A stretch of 64,000 bases of DNA from contig JACJYG010000005.1 in the NCBI GenBank assembly GCA_020636215.1, positions 868,001-932,000 on the forward strand. The letters are read 5' to 3'. This document shows, piece by piece, positions 34,995 to 43,928 of this stretch. Source of the stretch: Lewinellaceae bacterium. Its GTDB lineage: Bacteria > Bacteroidota > Bacteroidia > Chitinophagales > Saprospiraceae. Every line of letters begins with the position of its first letter. The first letter of the stretch is position 1. The notes beneath the pieces were generated by a model, which was not told the origin of the DNA, searched no databases, and worked only from the letters and a program-made list of their open reading frames with translations. Position numbers and translations under genes: made by a program.

Positions 34995-35207
34995 TTATGC
35001 TTCCTCCTTTTTCCTCAACGTGCTCAATCCGAAGGGAAGGTATAGCGGGCAGAAGCTGATGAAGCTGGTCGCCAGGAAAACAACACCCAATACCAGTAAG
35101 ACAATGCCCAGGGTGCCGGTAATGACTTTGGTGAAAAACAATATCGCAATAACAGCGGCGATGATAATCCGCACGATGCGGTCGGTTGAACCCATATTCT
35201 TTTTCAT
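34995..35207 (-). CDS. DUF2892 (YgaP transmembrane-like) small membrane protein
   Basis: The 70-residue protein starts MKKNMGSTDRIVRIIIAAVI, the usual beginning of DUF2892 proteins, and has two transmembrane helices (about 12-26 and about 31-50) separated by a tight turn (TKVITGTLG), with the conserved CPLYLPFGLST near the end. Function of stand-alone DUF2892 is unknown; the domain is also found fused to rhodanese in YgaP. Short neighbours up- and downstream suggest a small membrane/lipoprotein cluster. Confidence 0.85.
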   Translation of the reverse strand: MKKNMGSTDRIVRIIIAAVIAILFFTKVITGTLGIVLLVLGVVFLATSFISFCPLYLPFGLSTLRKKEEA

Positions 35208-35233
35208 GATTTCAGAATGTTTTTAAAGACTGC

Positions 35234-35329
35234 TTAGTTAAAGAAATATTGAACCAGAAGCACCAGTCCTGTCACCAGGGCCAGGCAGAGCAAACATACC
35301 AGAATGAATTTCAGTATATTGGATCTCAT
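35234..35329 (-). CDS. 31-residue single-span membrane peptide
   Basis: An ATG-initiated short frame reads MRSNILKFILVCLLCLALV and ends TGLVLLVQYFFN, a textbook single transmembrane segment with positive charges at the N-terminal end. It lies 26 bases upstream of the DUF2892 gene on the same strand. Short hydrophobic proteins of this kind are easily missed; there is no homologue I can name. Confidence 0.5.
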   Translation of the reverse strand: MRSNILKFILVCLLCLALVTGLVLLVQYFFN

Positions 35330-35398
35330 ATCGTAAAGTTACCTTTATTCGGTGGCTAATTAGAGTGATCTTTGTCACACTAAGGGGCCGGTGAATTT

Positions 35399-37636
35399 TT
35401 AATGCCGCACCACCTTCATTACCCTCGTTCCCACTTCCGTAGTGATCAAGAGTTGGTACAGGCCCGTCGGCTGGCTACTGAGATCAATAATCTGAACTAG
35501 CCCCGGCCATCCATCCCGTTCTCCGGAATCGTATACGAGTTGGCCGGAGAGATTGTAAAGCCGAAGCCGGAGATTTCGGGCCATGCCCATTTGCTCAATG
35601 CTAATACTGCCGGGAGTGGGGTTGGGATAGACGCTGAATTGGAGGAATTCTTCCCTGGGTTCCGGCTCGCGGGCGCTGGCCAGCACGTTCTGCTCAATGG
35701 GCTCATTGCTGTACGTTACCAGGTTGGTGGCCATCACGAGGTGGGGATTGAATCCATCGTTGCAATTGGGACAGGTAAGGCCGGAAACACAGGTGGGGTT
35801 GTGAGGGTGGCAATAGTCGACATAGCCGGTGGACATGCGGTAGAACAACTCCAGCTGCCCTTGGCCCAGGTACGGCGCCATATCGTAGGATTCGAAAGGA
35901 GAAATAGCGCCGGGGCACCAGCCCGCCCGGTTGTAGAACCAGGTGCCGTTTTGGGGCTGGCAGGCATCGGGATTGGGGTCGCACTGCCGCCAATTGTGAT
36001 GGGCGAAGGCTACCTGTCCATTGATGAGCACATGATGGGTGGCCTCATAGAATTCCGCTGCGTTACTGGAGTTGTTTTCTCCCCAACCATGGCCGGTGCC
36101 GACCAGATAAAGCTTCGCATCCTGAATGTTGGGCTGGAAGCTGACCAGGAAGGTGTCGGCCGGTTGCCGGTTGGTGGGGTCTCCAAAAGGAAGATAGCCA
36201 TACCAAAGAGGTTCCACTTTACTATAGCGGTAAGGCGCCGGCCCGGCTTCAAAATCGAAATCAAGCGTGAATTCCCAGCCTCGCTGGTAGGTTTCGATGC
36301 GCATCCGTACCTCCGGGTTGCCTTGTAATAAAGAAGCATAAGGTGTCACATCGGCCGTGTGGCTGCACTCCACACCATAGGGCGTGATATATCGGATAAT
36401 CTCCACCCAGTTCCCTTCCGGTGTGCGTACGTCTATATGGGCAATGCGGTCCCAGGAATCGCAACCGATCTCAGGGCAGGTAATGCTCAGGTTGGCCGTG
36501 ATTTTATCAAATGCACCAAGGTTGGTAGGCATTTGGTAGTGTTTCTGGTATGAAAAATTGACAAATGCGATGATCTGGTCCTCATCAAAAGTACGCAGGG
36601 ATACGTCATCGGTTGTCGGCACGACCTCAAAGTCCAGCGTCTTTTCCGTGATATTTCCGGTGCTGCCGGTAACCCGGACGGTCAGGGTATGCATGCCGTA
36701 ACTGTCAGCGGGCCAGTAGTTATAGTAGTGGCCATCAGGCCCCGGTTTAGCTGTAACAGGCTGGCCGTCGATCTCCATTTCTGCTCCAGCAATAGAGAAC
36801 CATTGAGGCCGTTCAATACGCCCGTGTACGCCAATGGCAATCTGGCCAAGTTCTGGCATGACCACTGGGTAGGCGCCGCTGGGGCTGGTGATGATGGCTT
36901 CCGGAAAAATGTCTTCGGGATTGACGGCTTCGAAAGAACGCTCAATGGGCTCTGCCGGGTTGAAATCCACATTGCCTTCCTGGCTGGCGCGAACGACAAC
37001 CGTGCCTCCTTCACCCGTTAGGGTGAGAACGTTGCCGGATATAGTAGCCGGCCCGGATACGATGTTGAAGCTAACGGGAAGGCCGGAGGTGCTGTTGGCT
37101 TCCAGTTCGAACGGAACATCGGTCGACAACCGGTCGGGAAGGGGCGCAAAGCTCAGTTGCTGGTAGGGCGCCTCAAGGGTGCCGAATACCGTTAATTCCC
37201 GAAGCTTGTAACCTTGTAGTGTGTCGGCGCGGCTTTGGCCGTACAGGCGCACATAGCGGGCGTCCCAGTCCAGGCCATCGAGCAGGAGCTCAGGGATGTC
37301 ATTGTCCTGGAATACTTCGGTGGCCTCCCAATTGTCTCCATCATCAGAAAGTTGTATTTCAAAATCGCGGGCGTAGGCTATTTCATCCCATTGCACTACC
37401 AGCGCACAGATATTGTGGACAATGCCCAGGTCGACATAGATCCATTGGGGGTCGGCAGCGTCACTGGCCCACTGGCTGCCGACATTGCCATCGACAATGC
37501 TTCCGCCGGACCCGGAAGTTGTGCTCGAGGCCGTCACTGGCTTATACAGCGATATGTTCTGATCAAAACACTGATTGAAGGCTTGTCCGGGGAAGAGGAC
37601 AGCACATAGCAATAAAGGGTAGATGAATTTAGCCAT
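35399..37636 (-). CDS. T9SS-secreted PNGase F-like protein with discoidin domain
   Basis: The 745-residue protein has a signal peptide (about 1-21), an F5/8-type-C (discoidin-like) carbohydrate-binding domain (about 25-150; TASSTTSGSGGSIVDGNVGSQWASDAADPQWIYVDLG), an Ig-like stretch (about 160-340), then two PNGase F-type jellyroll domains (about 345-660: GCDSWDRIAHIDVRTPEGNW, CPGAISPFESYDMAPYLG) and a T9SS sorting tail (from about 670, FSVYPNPTPGSISIEQ). PNGase F removes N-glycans from asparagine by amide hydrolysis; the acidic WDRI region matches the active-site lobe of that family. It probably acts outside the cell on eukaryotic glycoproteins, as do related flavobacterial enzymes. Activity is not shown by sequence alone. 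Confidence 0.85.
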   Translation of the reverse strand: MAKFIYPLLLCAVLFPGQAFNQCFDQNISLYKPVTASSTTSGSGGSIVDGNVGSQWASDAADPQWIYVDLGIVHNICALVVQWDEIAYARDFEIQLSDDGDNWEATEVFQDNDIPELLLDGLDWDARYVRLYGQSRADTLQGYKLRELTVFGTLEAPYQQLSFAPLPDRLSTDVPFELEANSTSGLPVSFNIVSGPATISGNVLTLTGEGGTVVVRASQEGNVDFNPAEPIERSFEAVNPEDIFPEAIITSPSGAYPVVMPELGQIAIGVHGRIERPQWFSIAGAEMEIDGQPVTAKPGPDGHYYNYWPADSYGMHTLTVRVTGSTGNITEKTLDFEVVPTTDDVSLRTFDEDQIIAFVNFSYQKHYQMPTNLGAFDKITANLSITCPEIGCDSWDRIAHIDVRTPEGNWVEIIRYITPYGVECSHTADVTPYASLLQGNPEVRMRIETYQRGWEFTLDFDFEAGPAPYRYSKVEPLWYGYLPFGDPTNRQPADTFLVSFQPNIQDAKLYLVGTGHGWGENNSSNAAEFYEATHHVLINGQVAFAHHNWRQCDPNPDACQPQNGTWFYNRAGWCPGAISPFESYDMAPYLGQGQLELFYRMSTGYVDYCHPHNPTCVSGLTCPNCNDGFNPHLVMATNLVTYSNEPIEQNVLASAREPEPREEFLQFSVYPNPTPGSISIEQMGMARNLRLRLYNLSGQLVYDSGERDGWPGLVQIIDLSSQPTGLYQLLITTEVGTRVMKVVRH

Positions 37637-37705
37637 AATTACCAGTTGAGTGTTTTCGGCAAGTTGAAAAATTCGGGTTTAGGCCAGCGGCCGCAAAGCA
37701 ATTTA

Positions 37706-39733
37706 CTACTCTTTCTTCACGGCTATGTCCTTTACAATATCGTCGGTGGTAACCTCCAATAAGTAACCACCCTTTGGCAGGGGCGCTGGCAAGGGCATGG
37801 ACACGGAGCCCGCCCTTCTTTCCGGTTCGAGTAATGTATATCTTTTTCCGTTAGGCGCCTTCAATTCAACGGATGTTTTGGTGGAATCAACCAGGCTGAT
37901 CTCCAGTGCTGCCTGATCATTGAGCCAACCGGGCCAGGCCCAGGATTCACCAGGTTGGCTGGCCAGGCTTAACTCGGAGGTCCAGGGTAAACCAGAGTGA
38001 TAACGGCCCAGGAAAAAGTCATAACCGGTATAATAGCTGTTGACGCCGGCAACAAGGATCCGGCCATCAGGTTGCAAGGCCACCGCACTGGCAGAAGAGT
38101 AACCATTGATAGATTCAATTACTACTCCGGCCTTTCCGAAATCTTCGTCCAGCAGCCCATTCGTTTGCAGGCGAATGAGAGAGATGTGGTTGATGCCATT
38201 TGGGTCAGCCGATTGGCCGGCTTGAAGGATTTTTCCATCCGGTTGGATGGCCAGATCATTTCCAACATTGGCAACACTATTGGTCATTTTGTTTAGAGTG
38301 GCAATAACTACTTTGCCGTCGGAGCTGAATGAGGGGTCTAACGAACCGTCGGGCAAGAGGCGGGCTAAAGCCTTGTCTGTCGACTTTCTTTCGGGATCCA
38401 AGGAATGGTAACCGCCCAATAAGATTTTTTCATCTGCCTGAATGGCCAGGCTGTTGGCGCGGTCATCATAATCGCCGAAGTCGATGACCGTATAGCCCTT
38501 GCCGTCGAAATTTCGGTTTAAACTTCCATCTTTTTTATACTGCAAGGCTACAAAATCCCTATCTGATCTGTTATTCACCTTGTTGAAATTTCCGGCGACG
38601 AGAATTTCTCCATTTTGGTTGAGACATATAGCGTTAGCAAAGAGGCTGGCGCCGGGGATTTCAGTTACTACCTTACCTTTATTGCCAAAAGCGGCATCCG
38701 GTTGTCCATCATCGTTGAGGCGCACCAGCAATATTTGGTAAGAGAGACTATCTTTTTTTTGAAATCCCGCCAACAGGATTTTTCCATCCGGTTGAATGGC
38801 CATAGCATTGGAACCTTCTTCCGGGCCATCTGGGCGAATCACCTGTAAGCCATTCCCGTTAAAATCCCGGTCGAGCTCACCGGAAGAAAGATATCTGGCA
38901 ACGGCAATTCCCCCCGTTCGCTCTGAATTCGCCCCTTTGCGGTAACAACCAGCCATGACGATTCGCCCATCTTTTTGCAGAACCAATGCCCTGCCAAGCA
39001 GATCCGCCTCTGGCCCTAAAGTTGGAAAAGGAGTACTTACTTTGCCTTTGTTTCCGAATTGGGGGTCCAGCTTCCCATCAGGGAGGAACCGCATCAATGC
39101 AAATTGGAATGGTTTATTCTTTAGGCCGGTGCGGCCTCCTACCAAGATTTTTCCATCCGGTTGCAATGCCATTGCATTGGCCTGGGCCCATCGGTCACCA
39201 CCGCCGCCGAAATCCACCAGGGTGTAACCTTTTTCCGCAAAGGAGTCGTCCCGGGCGCCGGCTTTACCGCTTGGGGCATTTGTCAGCCGGATACTGCTGA
39301 TGAATGATTCCGTATTAGCTGGTTCTTCACCTGTTTTTTTCTGGCCTGCTATTGTGGACTCCCCCTTCGCCTTAGAACGGATCGCGGAGACACCCCAGAT
39401 CAACAGGGCTATTGCCAATAGCCCCCCAACTGCAAGGAGGAAGGTTTTGGCCCTGTTTCCGGCGCCTGGCACCACTGTTGCCGGCTTTTCCCCGGCCTGG
39501 TAGGCCAGGTCTAAAATCGCATCGTTAATCTTCGCTTTTTCAATGGCAATTTCCTGGGCGGACAGTATCCCTTTTGCCTCTGCCTGACGCGCTTCCTGAA
39601 GCCTACGCTGTAATTGGATGGCTACTTTTTCCATCCGTACATCCCGATGCACCTGTGCATAGTTATAAAGCTCGTCGAGCGCCTTTCGGCTTTCATTCTG
39701 GCCAACGAATTTTTTTATTTTTTCAGTAATCAT
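37706..39733 (-). CDS. EAD11 domain - transmembrane helix - seven delta-60 repeats
   Basis: The 675-residue protein starts with an effector-associated domain 11-like helical module (about 1-80; KFVGQNESRKALDELYNYA and the family ending GILSAQEIAIEKAKINDAIL). One transmembrane helix follows (about 95-117, FLLAVGGLLAIALLIWGVSAI), a charged linker, then seven delta-60 repeats (about 160-590), each built as ALQPDGKILVGG...LDPxFGxxGKV. Seven such repeats fit a seven-bladed beta-propeller. The C-terminal 80 residues hold a small beta domain (ELKAPNGKRYTLLEPERRAG). EAD domains are adaptor modules of bacterial conflict and stress systems; here one would sit in the cytoplasm under an extracytoplasmic propeller. 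The next gene downstream (69 bases) is the PNGase F-like gene. Confidence 0.85.
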   Translation of the reverse strand: MITEKIKKFVGQNESRKALDELYNYAQVHRDVRMEKVAIQLQRRLQEARQAEAKGILSAQEIAIEKAKINDAILDLAYQAGEKPATVVPGAGNRAKTFLLAVGGLLAIALLIWGVSAIRSKAKGESTIAGQKKTGEEPANTESFISSIRLTNAPSGKAGARDDSFAEKGYTLVDFGGGGDRWAQANAMALQPDGKILVGGRTGLKNKPFQFALMRFLPDGKLDPQFGNKGKVSTPFPTLGPEADLLGRALVLQKDGRIVMAGCYRKGANSERTGGIAVARYLSSGELDRDFNGNGLQVIRPDGPEEGSNAMAIQPDGKILLAGFQKKDSLSYQILLVRLNDDGQPDAAFGNKGKVVTEIPGASLFANAICLNQNGEILVAGNFNKVNNRSDRDFVALQYKKDGSLNRNFDGKGYTVIDFGDYDDRANSLAIQADEKILLGGYHSLDPERKSTDKALARLLPDGSLDPSFSSDGKVVIATLNKMTNSVANVGNDLAIQPDGKILQAGQSADPNGINHISLIRLQTNGLLDEDFGKAGVVIESINGYSSASAVALQPDGRILVAGVNSYYTGYDFFLGRYHSGLPWTSELSLASQPGESWAWPGWLNDQAALEISLVDSTKTSVELKAPNGKRYTLLEPERRAGSVSMPLPAPLPKGGYLLEVTTDDIVKDIAVKKE

Positions 39734-39945
39734 AAAAAGAATTAGGGGTTTTCTAAGTAGGGTTGCCTGTAAAGATAGAGTTAATTGTGATTTTTTGTAA
39801 AAACAGGCTGCCTGAGGGCATTTCTCCAGAGCTAATGCAGGTAAATGTTCCCCGATCGCACTTTTATAGGTCTAAATCGGTTGTAATAGAAGGAGCGCTT
39901 TGAATGGCGCTTTTTCACCTAATCTTAACCAGAAAAAATAGAAAA

Positions 39946-40578
39946 ATGTCCGAACAATCATTGAAAGAACAATGGCAGGAACGCTTGAAAAACTGGAAAA
40001 CCAATCTCGAAGAATTGCAGGTGCAATTCCACCTGGGCCGGAAAGAGGCCGAAGAGAAACTGGAAGAGCAGAAAAAAAGTGTCCGCCAATGGATGGATGA
40101 GGCCGGCGAGCGGCTTCAGGAAATCGGAGAAGAAGCCAGCGAAGAGGCGCAGGAACTAAAAGTAGCCATTGAGAAATTACGTGAAAAGCTGAATCGCGGG
40201 CCCGCCCAAACCAAGGAAGAACACCAACAACAGGAAGATGAACTTTCTGCTTCTATTGAAGACCTCCAAGCCAAAGCCGAAGCAGTGGAAGAAAAGGCCG
40301 ACGCCAAAACTGCCGGAATGATGGAAGACCTGAGCTTCCGGATGGGCCAGTTCCAGGCTCAGCTAAAGGTGCTCTCCGCCAAGTTGAAAGAAGAATCGGC
40401 CGAAGAATGGAGCGAATTCCGCGAGGAAGCCAAGGAAAAACTGGACGCTCTTAAAAAGAAAACAGATGTTTGGGCTGCTGAGGCCAACAAAGAATGGGGA
40501 GAGATAAGAGGCGAGTTAAAAAAGACTTTCGGTCAAATAATGAACACCCTCAATAAAGATAAAAAAGGCCAGGAATAG
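39946..40578 (+). CDS. Long coiled-coil protein
   Basis: From ATG 39946 (MSEQSLKEQWQERLKNW) the 210-residue protein is almost wholly Glu/Lys/Ala/Gln-rich alpha-helix with heptad spacing, like apolipoprotein-type or stress-induced (CsbD/LEA-like) coiled coils. An upstream in-frame ATG at 39904 adds a basic, hydrophobic leader that I consider untranslated. There is no signal peptide. It stands alone on the plus strand, between the EAD11 gene and an 8-bp array. Confidence 0.75.
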   Translation: MSEQSLKEQWQERLKNWKTNLEELQVQFHLGRKEAEEKLEEQKKSVRQWMDEAGERLQEIGEEASEEAQELKVAIEKLREKLNRGPAQTKEEHQQQEDELSASIEDLQAKAEAVEEKADAKTAGMMEDLSFRMGQFQAQLKVLSAKLKEESAEEWSEFREEAKEKLDALKKKTDVWAAEANKEWGEIRGELKKTFGQIMNTLNKDKKGQE

Positions 40579-40701
40579 TGGCCTGAGGCCATCTCCTGCT
40601 TTTTTAGGGCTTTAGGGTTCGAAGGATTCTTTCTCTGGCTATATAATGCTTTGTTGAAGTATTACTTTTCCTTCGCGTCTTGAAGCCCTTTTTATGTCGG
40701 A

Positions 40702-41046
40702 AGGTCAGGAGGTCAGGAGGTCGGTAGGTCGGTAGGTCGGTAGGTCAGGAGGTCAATAGGTCAATAGGTTAGTAGGTCAGTAGGTCGATAGGTTAGTAGG
40801 TCAGTAGGTCGATAGGTCAGGAGGTCAGTAGGTCGATAGGTCGGTAGGTCAGGAGGTCGGTAGGTCGGTAGGTCAGTAGGTCAATAGGTTAGTAGGTCAG
40901 TAGGTCGATAGGTTAGTAGGTCAGTAGGTCGATAGGTCAGTAGGTCAATAGGTCAGTAGGTCAATAGGTCAGGAGGTCAATAGGTCAGGAGGTCAATAGG
41001 TCAGGAGGTCGGTAGGTCGGTAGGTCGATAGGTCAGGAGGCCAGCG
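40702..41046. repeat. 8-bp tandem array, unit AGGTCRGT and variants
   Basis: About 43 units (AGGTCAGT, AGGTCGGT, AGGTCAAT, AGGTCGAT, AGGTTAGT, AGGTCAGG), the longest array of the window, with higher-order duplication: the order of variants near 40760-40840 recurs near 40880-40960. It ends 14 bases from the acyltransferase stop. The 40579-41060 gap holds nothing else. Confidence 0.95.
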
Positions 41047-41060
41047 GGTCGACAAGCCAT

Positions 41061-41639
41061 TTAACCAAACCGCTCATCCAGGCTAAATAACTCCGGATAT
41101 TTGCCTTTAATATTCCGGTAAAAATCCATGATCTTTCGCATATCCGCTTCCAGGTTTCCGGTGGGGTAGAGCGCCGGGCCAACGCCGGCTTCCTTTTTGG
41201 CGTAATCCAGATAGCCCAGGCAGATAGGCACTCCGGCTTTGAGTGCAGCATAGTAAAACCCCGTCTTCCATTGCGTGCGGCGCGCGCGGGTGCCTTCCGG
41301 AGTGATCATGACCGCAATACGCTGGTGTTTTTCAAACAATCCCGCCATGACATCCACATAACTCGGGCGCTCTCCCGTATCCGGCCGGGGGCGCCGGTCG
41401 ATCGGCAGCCCACCCATGGGGCCAACCAGGAGGTTGAACGGAAAACGCATCCACTCCTGTTTGATCGTAAAGCGCAGCGGCACATCCATGACGTAAAAGC
41501 CCAGGCGAGCGTACCAAATGTCCCAATTAGACGTGTGTGGTACGGCAATAATAATGCAGCGCTGCACTTCCACGGGGATTTCGGGGGCAAGGCTCCAGCC
41601 GGACAGGCGTAAAAGTAGTTCAGCAATTCGTTTCCACAT
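41061..41639 (-). CDS. PlsC-like acyltransferase
   Basis: From ATG 41639 (MWKRIAELLLRLSGW) the protein has 192 residues. It has the glycerol-phosphate acyltransferase motif I H-T-S-N-W-D (HX4D; VPHTSNWDIWYARLGF, about 33-48), a motif II-like GGLPIDRRPRP (about 77-87) and motif III VMITPEGTRARRTQWKTGFYY (about 108-128). Such short enzymes acylate lysophosphatidate or related acceptors at the inner membrane. An upstream start at 41705 gives a less typical extension. A strong 8-bp array lies just after its stop. Confidence 0.85.
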   Translation of the reverse strand: MWKRIAELLLRLSGWSLAPEIPVEVQRCIIIAVPHTSNWDIWYARLGFYVMDVPLRFTIKQEWMRFPFNLLVGPMGGLPIDRRPRPDTGERPSYVDVMAGLFEKHQRIAVMITPEGTRARRTQWKTGFYYAALKAGVPICLGYLDYAKKEAGVGPALYPTGNLEADMRKIMDFYRNIKGKYPELFSLDERFG

Positions 41640-41808
41640 GGGGCAAAGGTAGGATTTTGCGGGCTTTTCAGCTTCGAAAACAAGTGCGCTATTCGGTAAA
41701 AGCAAGTTGCCGGAGAACTAATCACGAAAAAACATCGTTTCAATGTTAATTTAATGTAAACTAATCATTAAATTGAAGTTAACTTAGCGTGTGGAAAATT
41801 AAATTGGA

Positions 41809-42705
41809 ATGATGATGAAAGGTACAGTAGTGATGATGACAATAGTGCTGTTGCTGGTTTCAGTGAAAGCAGTCCCTCAAGATGGGGATTTCCAAAAGAT
41901 ACCCTTTGAACTGGCCAATGGCCTGATCCTGGTGGAAGCTTCGGTCAATGGTGATACTGGAAGTTTTATACTGGATACCGGCTCCCCAATGGTGGTCGTC
42001 AACCCGAAAAATATCAGTGACCTTCAGATAAGCCGCACGCAGAGTGAAACGGCTTTCCGCGGCCAGCCCGTTTTGGTAAAACACTTCGCCTGGGCCGGCA
42101 TCGAGCGGGAAGGGCTGGAAGCATTGGCCATGGATATGAGCCACCTGGAAAAGGCTTCTCAACGCAAAATCCTTGGCGTGATCGGTTATGAAGTGCTGCG
42201 CAAATACGAATTAATGTTCGATTGCCGCAATCAGGTGCTCTTGCTGTACGAACCCAAAAATAGCTGGGTTCACCTCCAACAGGCCCCTCTGTTCAGCGCC
42301 CGGTTTACCTTGCAGGACGAGTTGCCGGTGATCACCGCGCGCATCGGCAAAAAGAAAGTGCGATTTGGCCTGGATACCGGCGGCACCAGCAACCTGATGT
42401 CACAGGAACTACTGCAAGAACTTCCGGCTACTGCCCACGGCGCCCTGGAAAAGGAACAAGTAGCCGGTTTTGGCAACCTGCCGGAGTATAAAGACGCGGC
42501 GAGTATTTACGGCATCCAGATCGCAGACAAGACTTTTCGCAATTCCCGCTTCATTTTTACCGACTTGTCCCACCTGAAGCGATTGAAGGTGGACGGCCTG
42601 CTGGGCATGCCTTTCCTTTGCCAGTATCGCTTTTCTATCAATTACCGGAAAGGTGAAATTTACTTCTGGCCCCACGGGGAAGAGATCAATTACCGAAGGA
42701 TTTAA
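41809..42705 (+). CDS. Secreted retropepsin-like aspartyl protease
   Basis: The 298-residue protein has a signal peptide (VVMMTIVLLLVSVKAV) and two retropepsin-like lobes, each with an active-site triad: ILDTGSP (about 54-60) and GLDTGGTSN (about 187-195). Each lobe ends in a hydrophobic-hydrophobic-Gly motif (IGYEV, LLGMPFL). Having both catalytic Asp in one chain resembles a pepsin-type duplication of a retropepsin fold, a group common in Bacteroidota. The substrate is unknown and there is no PDZ domain. It converges with the arsenic operon, 9 bases between the stops. Confidence 0.85.
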   Translation: MMMKGTVVMMTIVLLLVSVKAVPQDGDFQKIPFELANGLILVEASVNGDTGSFILDTGSPMVVVNPKNISDLQISRTQSETAFRGQPVLVKHFAWAGIEREGLEALAMDMSHLEKASQRKILGVIGYEVLRKYELMFDCRNQVLLLYEPKNSWVHLQQAPLFSARFTLQDELPVITARIGKKKVRFGLDTGGTSNLMSQELLQELPATAHGALEKEQVAGFGNLPEYKDAASIYGIQIADKTFRNSRFIFTDLSHLKRLKVDGLLGMPFLCQYRFSINYRKGEIYFWPHGEEINYRRI

Positions 42706-42714
42706 ACCCGGAGG

Positions 42715-43425
42715 TTATAATACTCCGGCAAAGATTAACAGATAATACAGCCCGGCCATCACAAATATCCCTCCGGTGAGGTAGCGAAGGGCCTTCTCCA
42801 CTTTCTGAATAGCGTTGAATGCCTCGCCAATGCGGCTGGCGCTATAAGCCAACAAGCCGGCAAAAAGCATGACCGGTAGCCCCGTTCCCACTGCAAAGAC
42901 AAGCGGTAAATACAGGCCTGAAGGGCTGCTGATCGATAAGGGTATTAACATACCGAAATATAAAGCTCCACTGTAAGGGCAAAAAGCGAGCGCAAAGAGT
43001 ATGCCCATCACCAACGCACCCAGAGCACCTTTATTTTTAAGCTTTTCAGCAAGGCGATCGGTAAAATTCCCCAGGCCCTTAATATTCAACTGGATAACCC
43101 CCAGCATGATTAATCCCACCACAATGAGCAAAGGCGCCAGCAATAATTCCCCTTTCGATTGGAAAAAGCGGGCGAGGTGGAACTTACTGGCGCCCCAGTA
43201 CAGCGCTAATCCTATGGCAGTATAGCTAACCCCTCTACCCAATGTGTACAAAAAGCTGCTCCAGAGAACCGCGCTTTTGCTGTTCAGTGTTCTCGACAGA
43301 TAAGCTGTAGCCGTAATATTGGTAGCCAAAGGGCAAGGGCTGATAGCAGTGAGCAGTCCCAGCGCGAGGGCCGAAAGCCAGGGCAAGTCCTGACTTTGCG
43401 CCAGTGATTGTAGCCAGTCGGTCAT
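42715..43425 (-). CDS. ArsG-type aminobenzylarsenical efflux permease (CcdA/TauE-like)
   Basis: The 236-residue protein has about six transmembrane helices and resembles the cytochrome c biogenesis (CcdA) fold: SALALGLLTAISPCPLATNITATAYL at the start, GILFALAFCPYSGALYFGMLIPLS (about 139-162) and FAVGTGLPVMLFAGLLAYSASRIGEAF. The paired motifs with PCP and CPY cysteines fit the family named ArsG permease in Bacteroidota arsenic loci. It overlaps the ArsF-like gene by 4 bases, so coupled translation is likely. Its stop sits in a small hairpin shared with the convergent protease gene. Confidence 0.82.
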   Translation of the reverse strand: MTDWLQSLAQSQDLPWLSALALGLLTAISPCPLATNITATAYLSRTLNSKSAVLWSSFLYTLGRGVSYTAIGLALYWGASKFHLARFFQSKGELLLAPLLIVVGLIMLGVIQLNIKGLGNFTDRLAEKLKNKGALGALVMGILFALAFCPYSGALYFGMLIPLSISSPSGLYLPLVFAVGTGLPVMLFAGLLAYSASRIGEAFNAIQKVEKALRYLTGGIFVMAGLYYLLIFAGVL

Positions 43426-43877
43426 GATCTGATCTTTTTCAGGGCGGCATCAATATGCTCCTTCATTCCCGTAGTGAATTTGGCCTTGTCATCGGCATTC
43501 ATGAAAGCAAAACTCGTTAGGTCAATATGATTTTCCTGGCCGTTGTGCACCGTATTGATGACCAGGGTAGTACCAAAAGCCAGGTATTTTTCCACAATAG
43601 CCGCATTCGCCTTGTCGTCGGCATTGATGAGGCGGAAAGTGATCACCCCTTTTTCCATTTCGCCCGCATAGGATTCAGCCAATAGTTGCCGGGTGAATGC
43701 TTCGATCTCCAGGCAGGTTTTGCATCGGTGGGTGGTGTGGAAGTCCAACACTTCAATACGGTCGGTGGGCGTGGCCGCCTCGGCTTTTGGGGCTTCTTTG
43801 GATTGGGCATTGCCGGAACAACTGCCGATGAACATCAGTACCGCTAATGGCAGCATATGAGGGAATCGTAATTTCAT
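43422..43877 (-). CDS. ArsF-type lipoprotein with thioredoxin-like CxxC
   Basis: From ATG 43877 (MKLRFPHMLPLAVLMFIGSC) the 151-residue protein has a lipoprotein signal, with Cys at residue 20. The mature part is a thioredoxin-like fold with FHTTHRCKTCLEIEAF (Cys pair about residues 61 and 64). This matches the Bacteroidota family called nitrophenyl-compound nitroreductase subunit ArsF. It is thought to work with ArsG in reduction and export of nitroaromatic arsenicals; the electron path is unproven. It sits between the permease and ArsG genes of the operon. Confidence 0.82.
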   Translation of the reverse strand: MKLRFPHMLPLAVLMFIGSCSGNAQSKEAPKAEAATPTDRIEVLDFHTTHRCKTCLEIEAFTRQLLAESYAGEMEKGVITFRLINADDKANAAIVEKYLAFGTTLVINTVHNGQENHIDLTSFAFMNADDKAKFTTGMKEHIDAALKKIRS

Positions 43878-43928
43878 AGTAGCGTGTTTTTTGGTTAAAG
43901 AACTGTTCAAAGAGCGCATTTACCGTCC

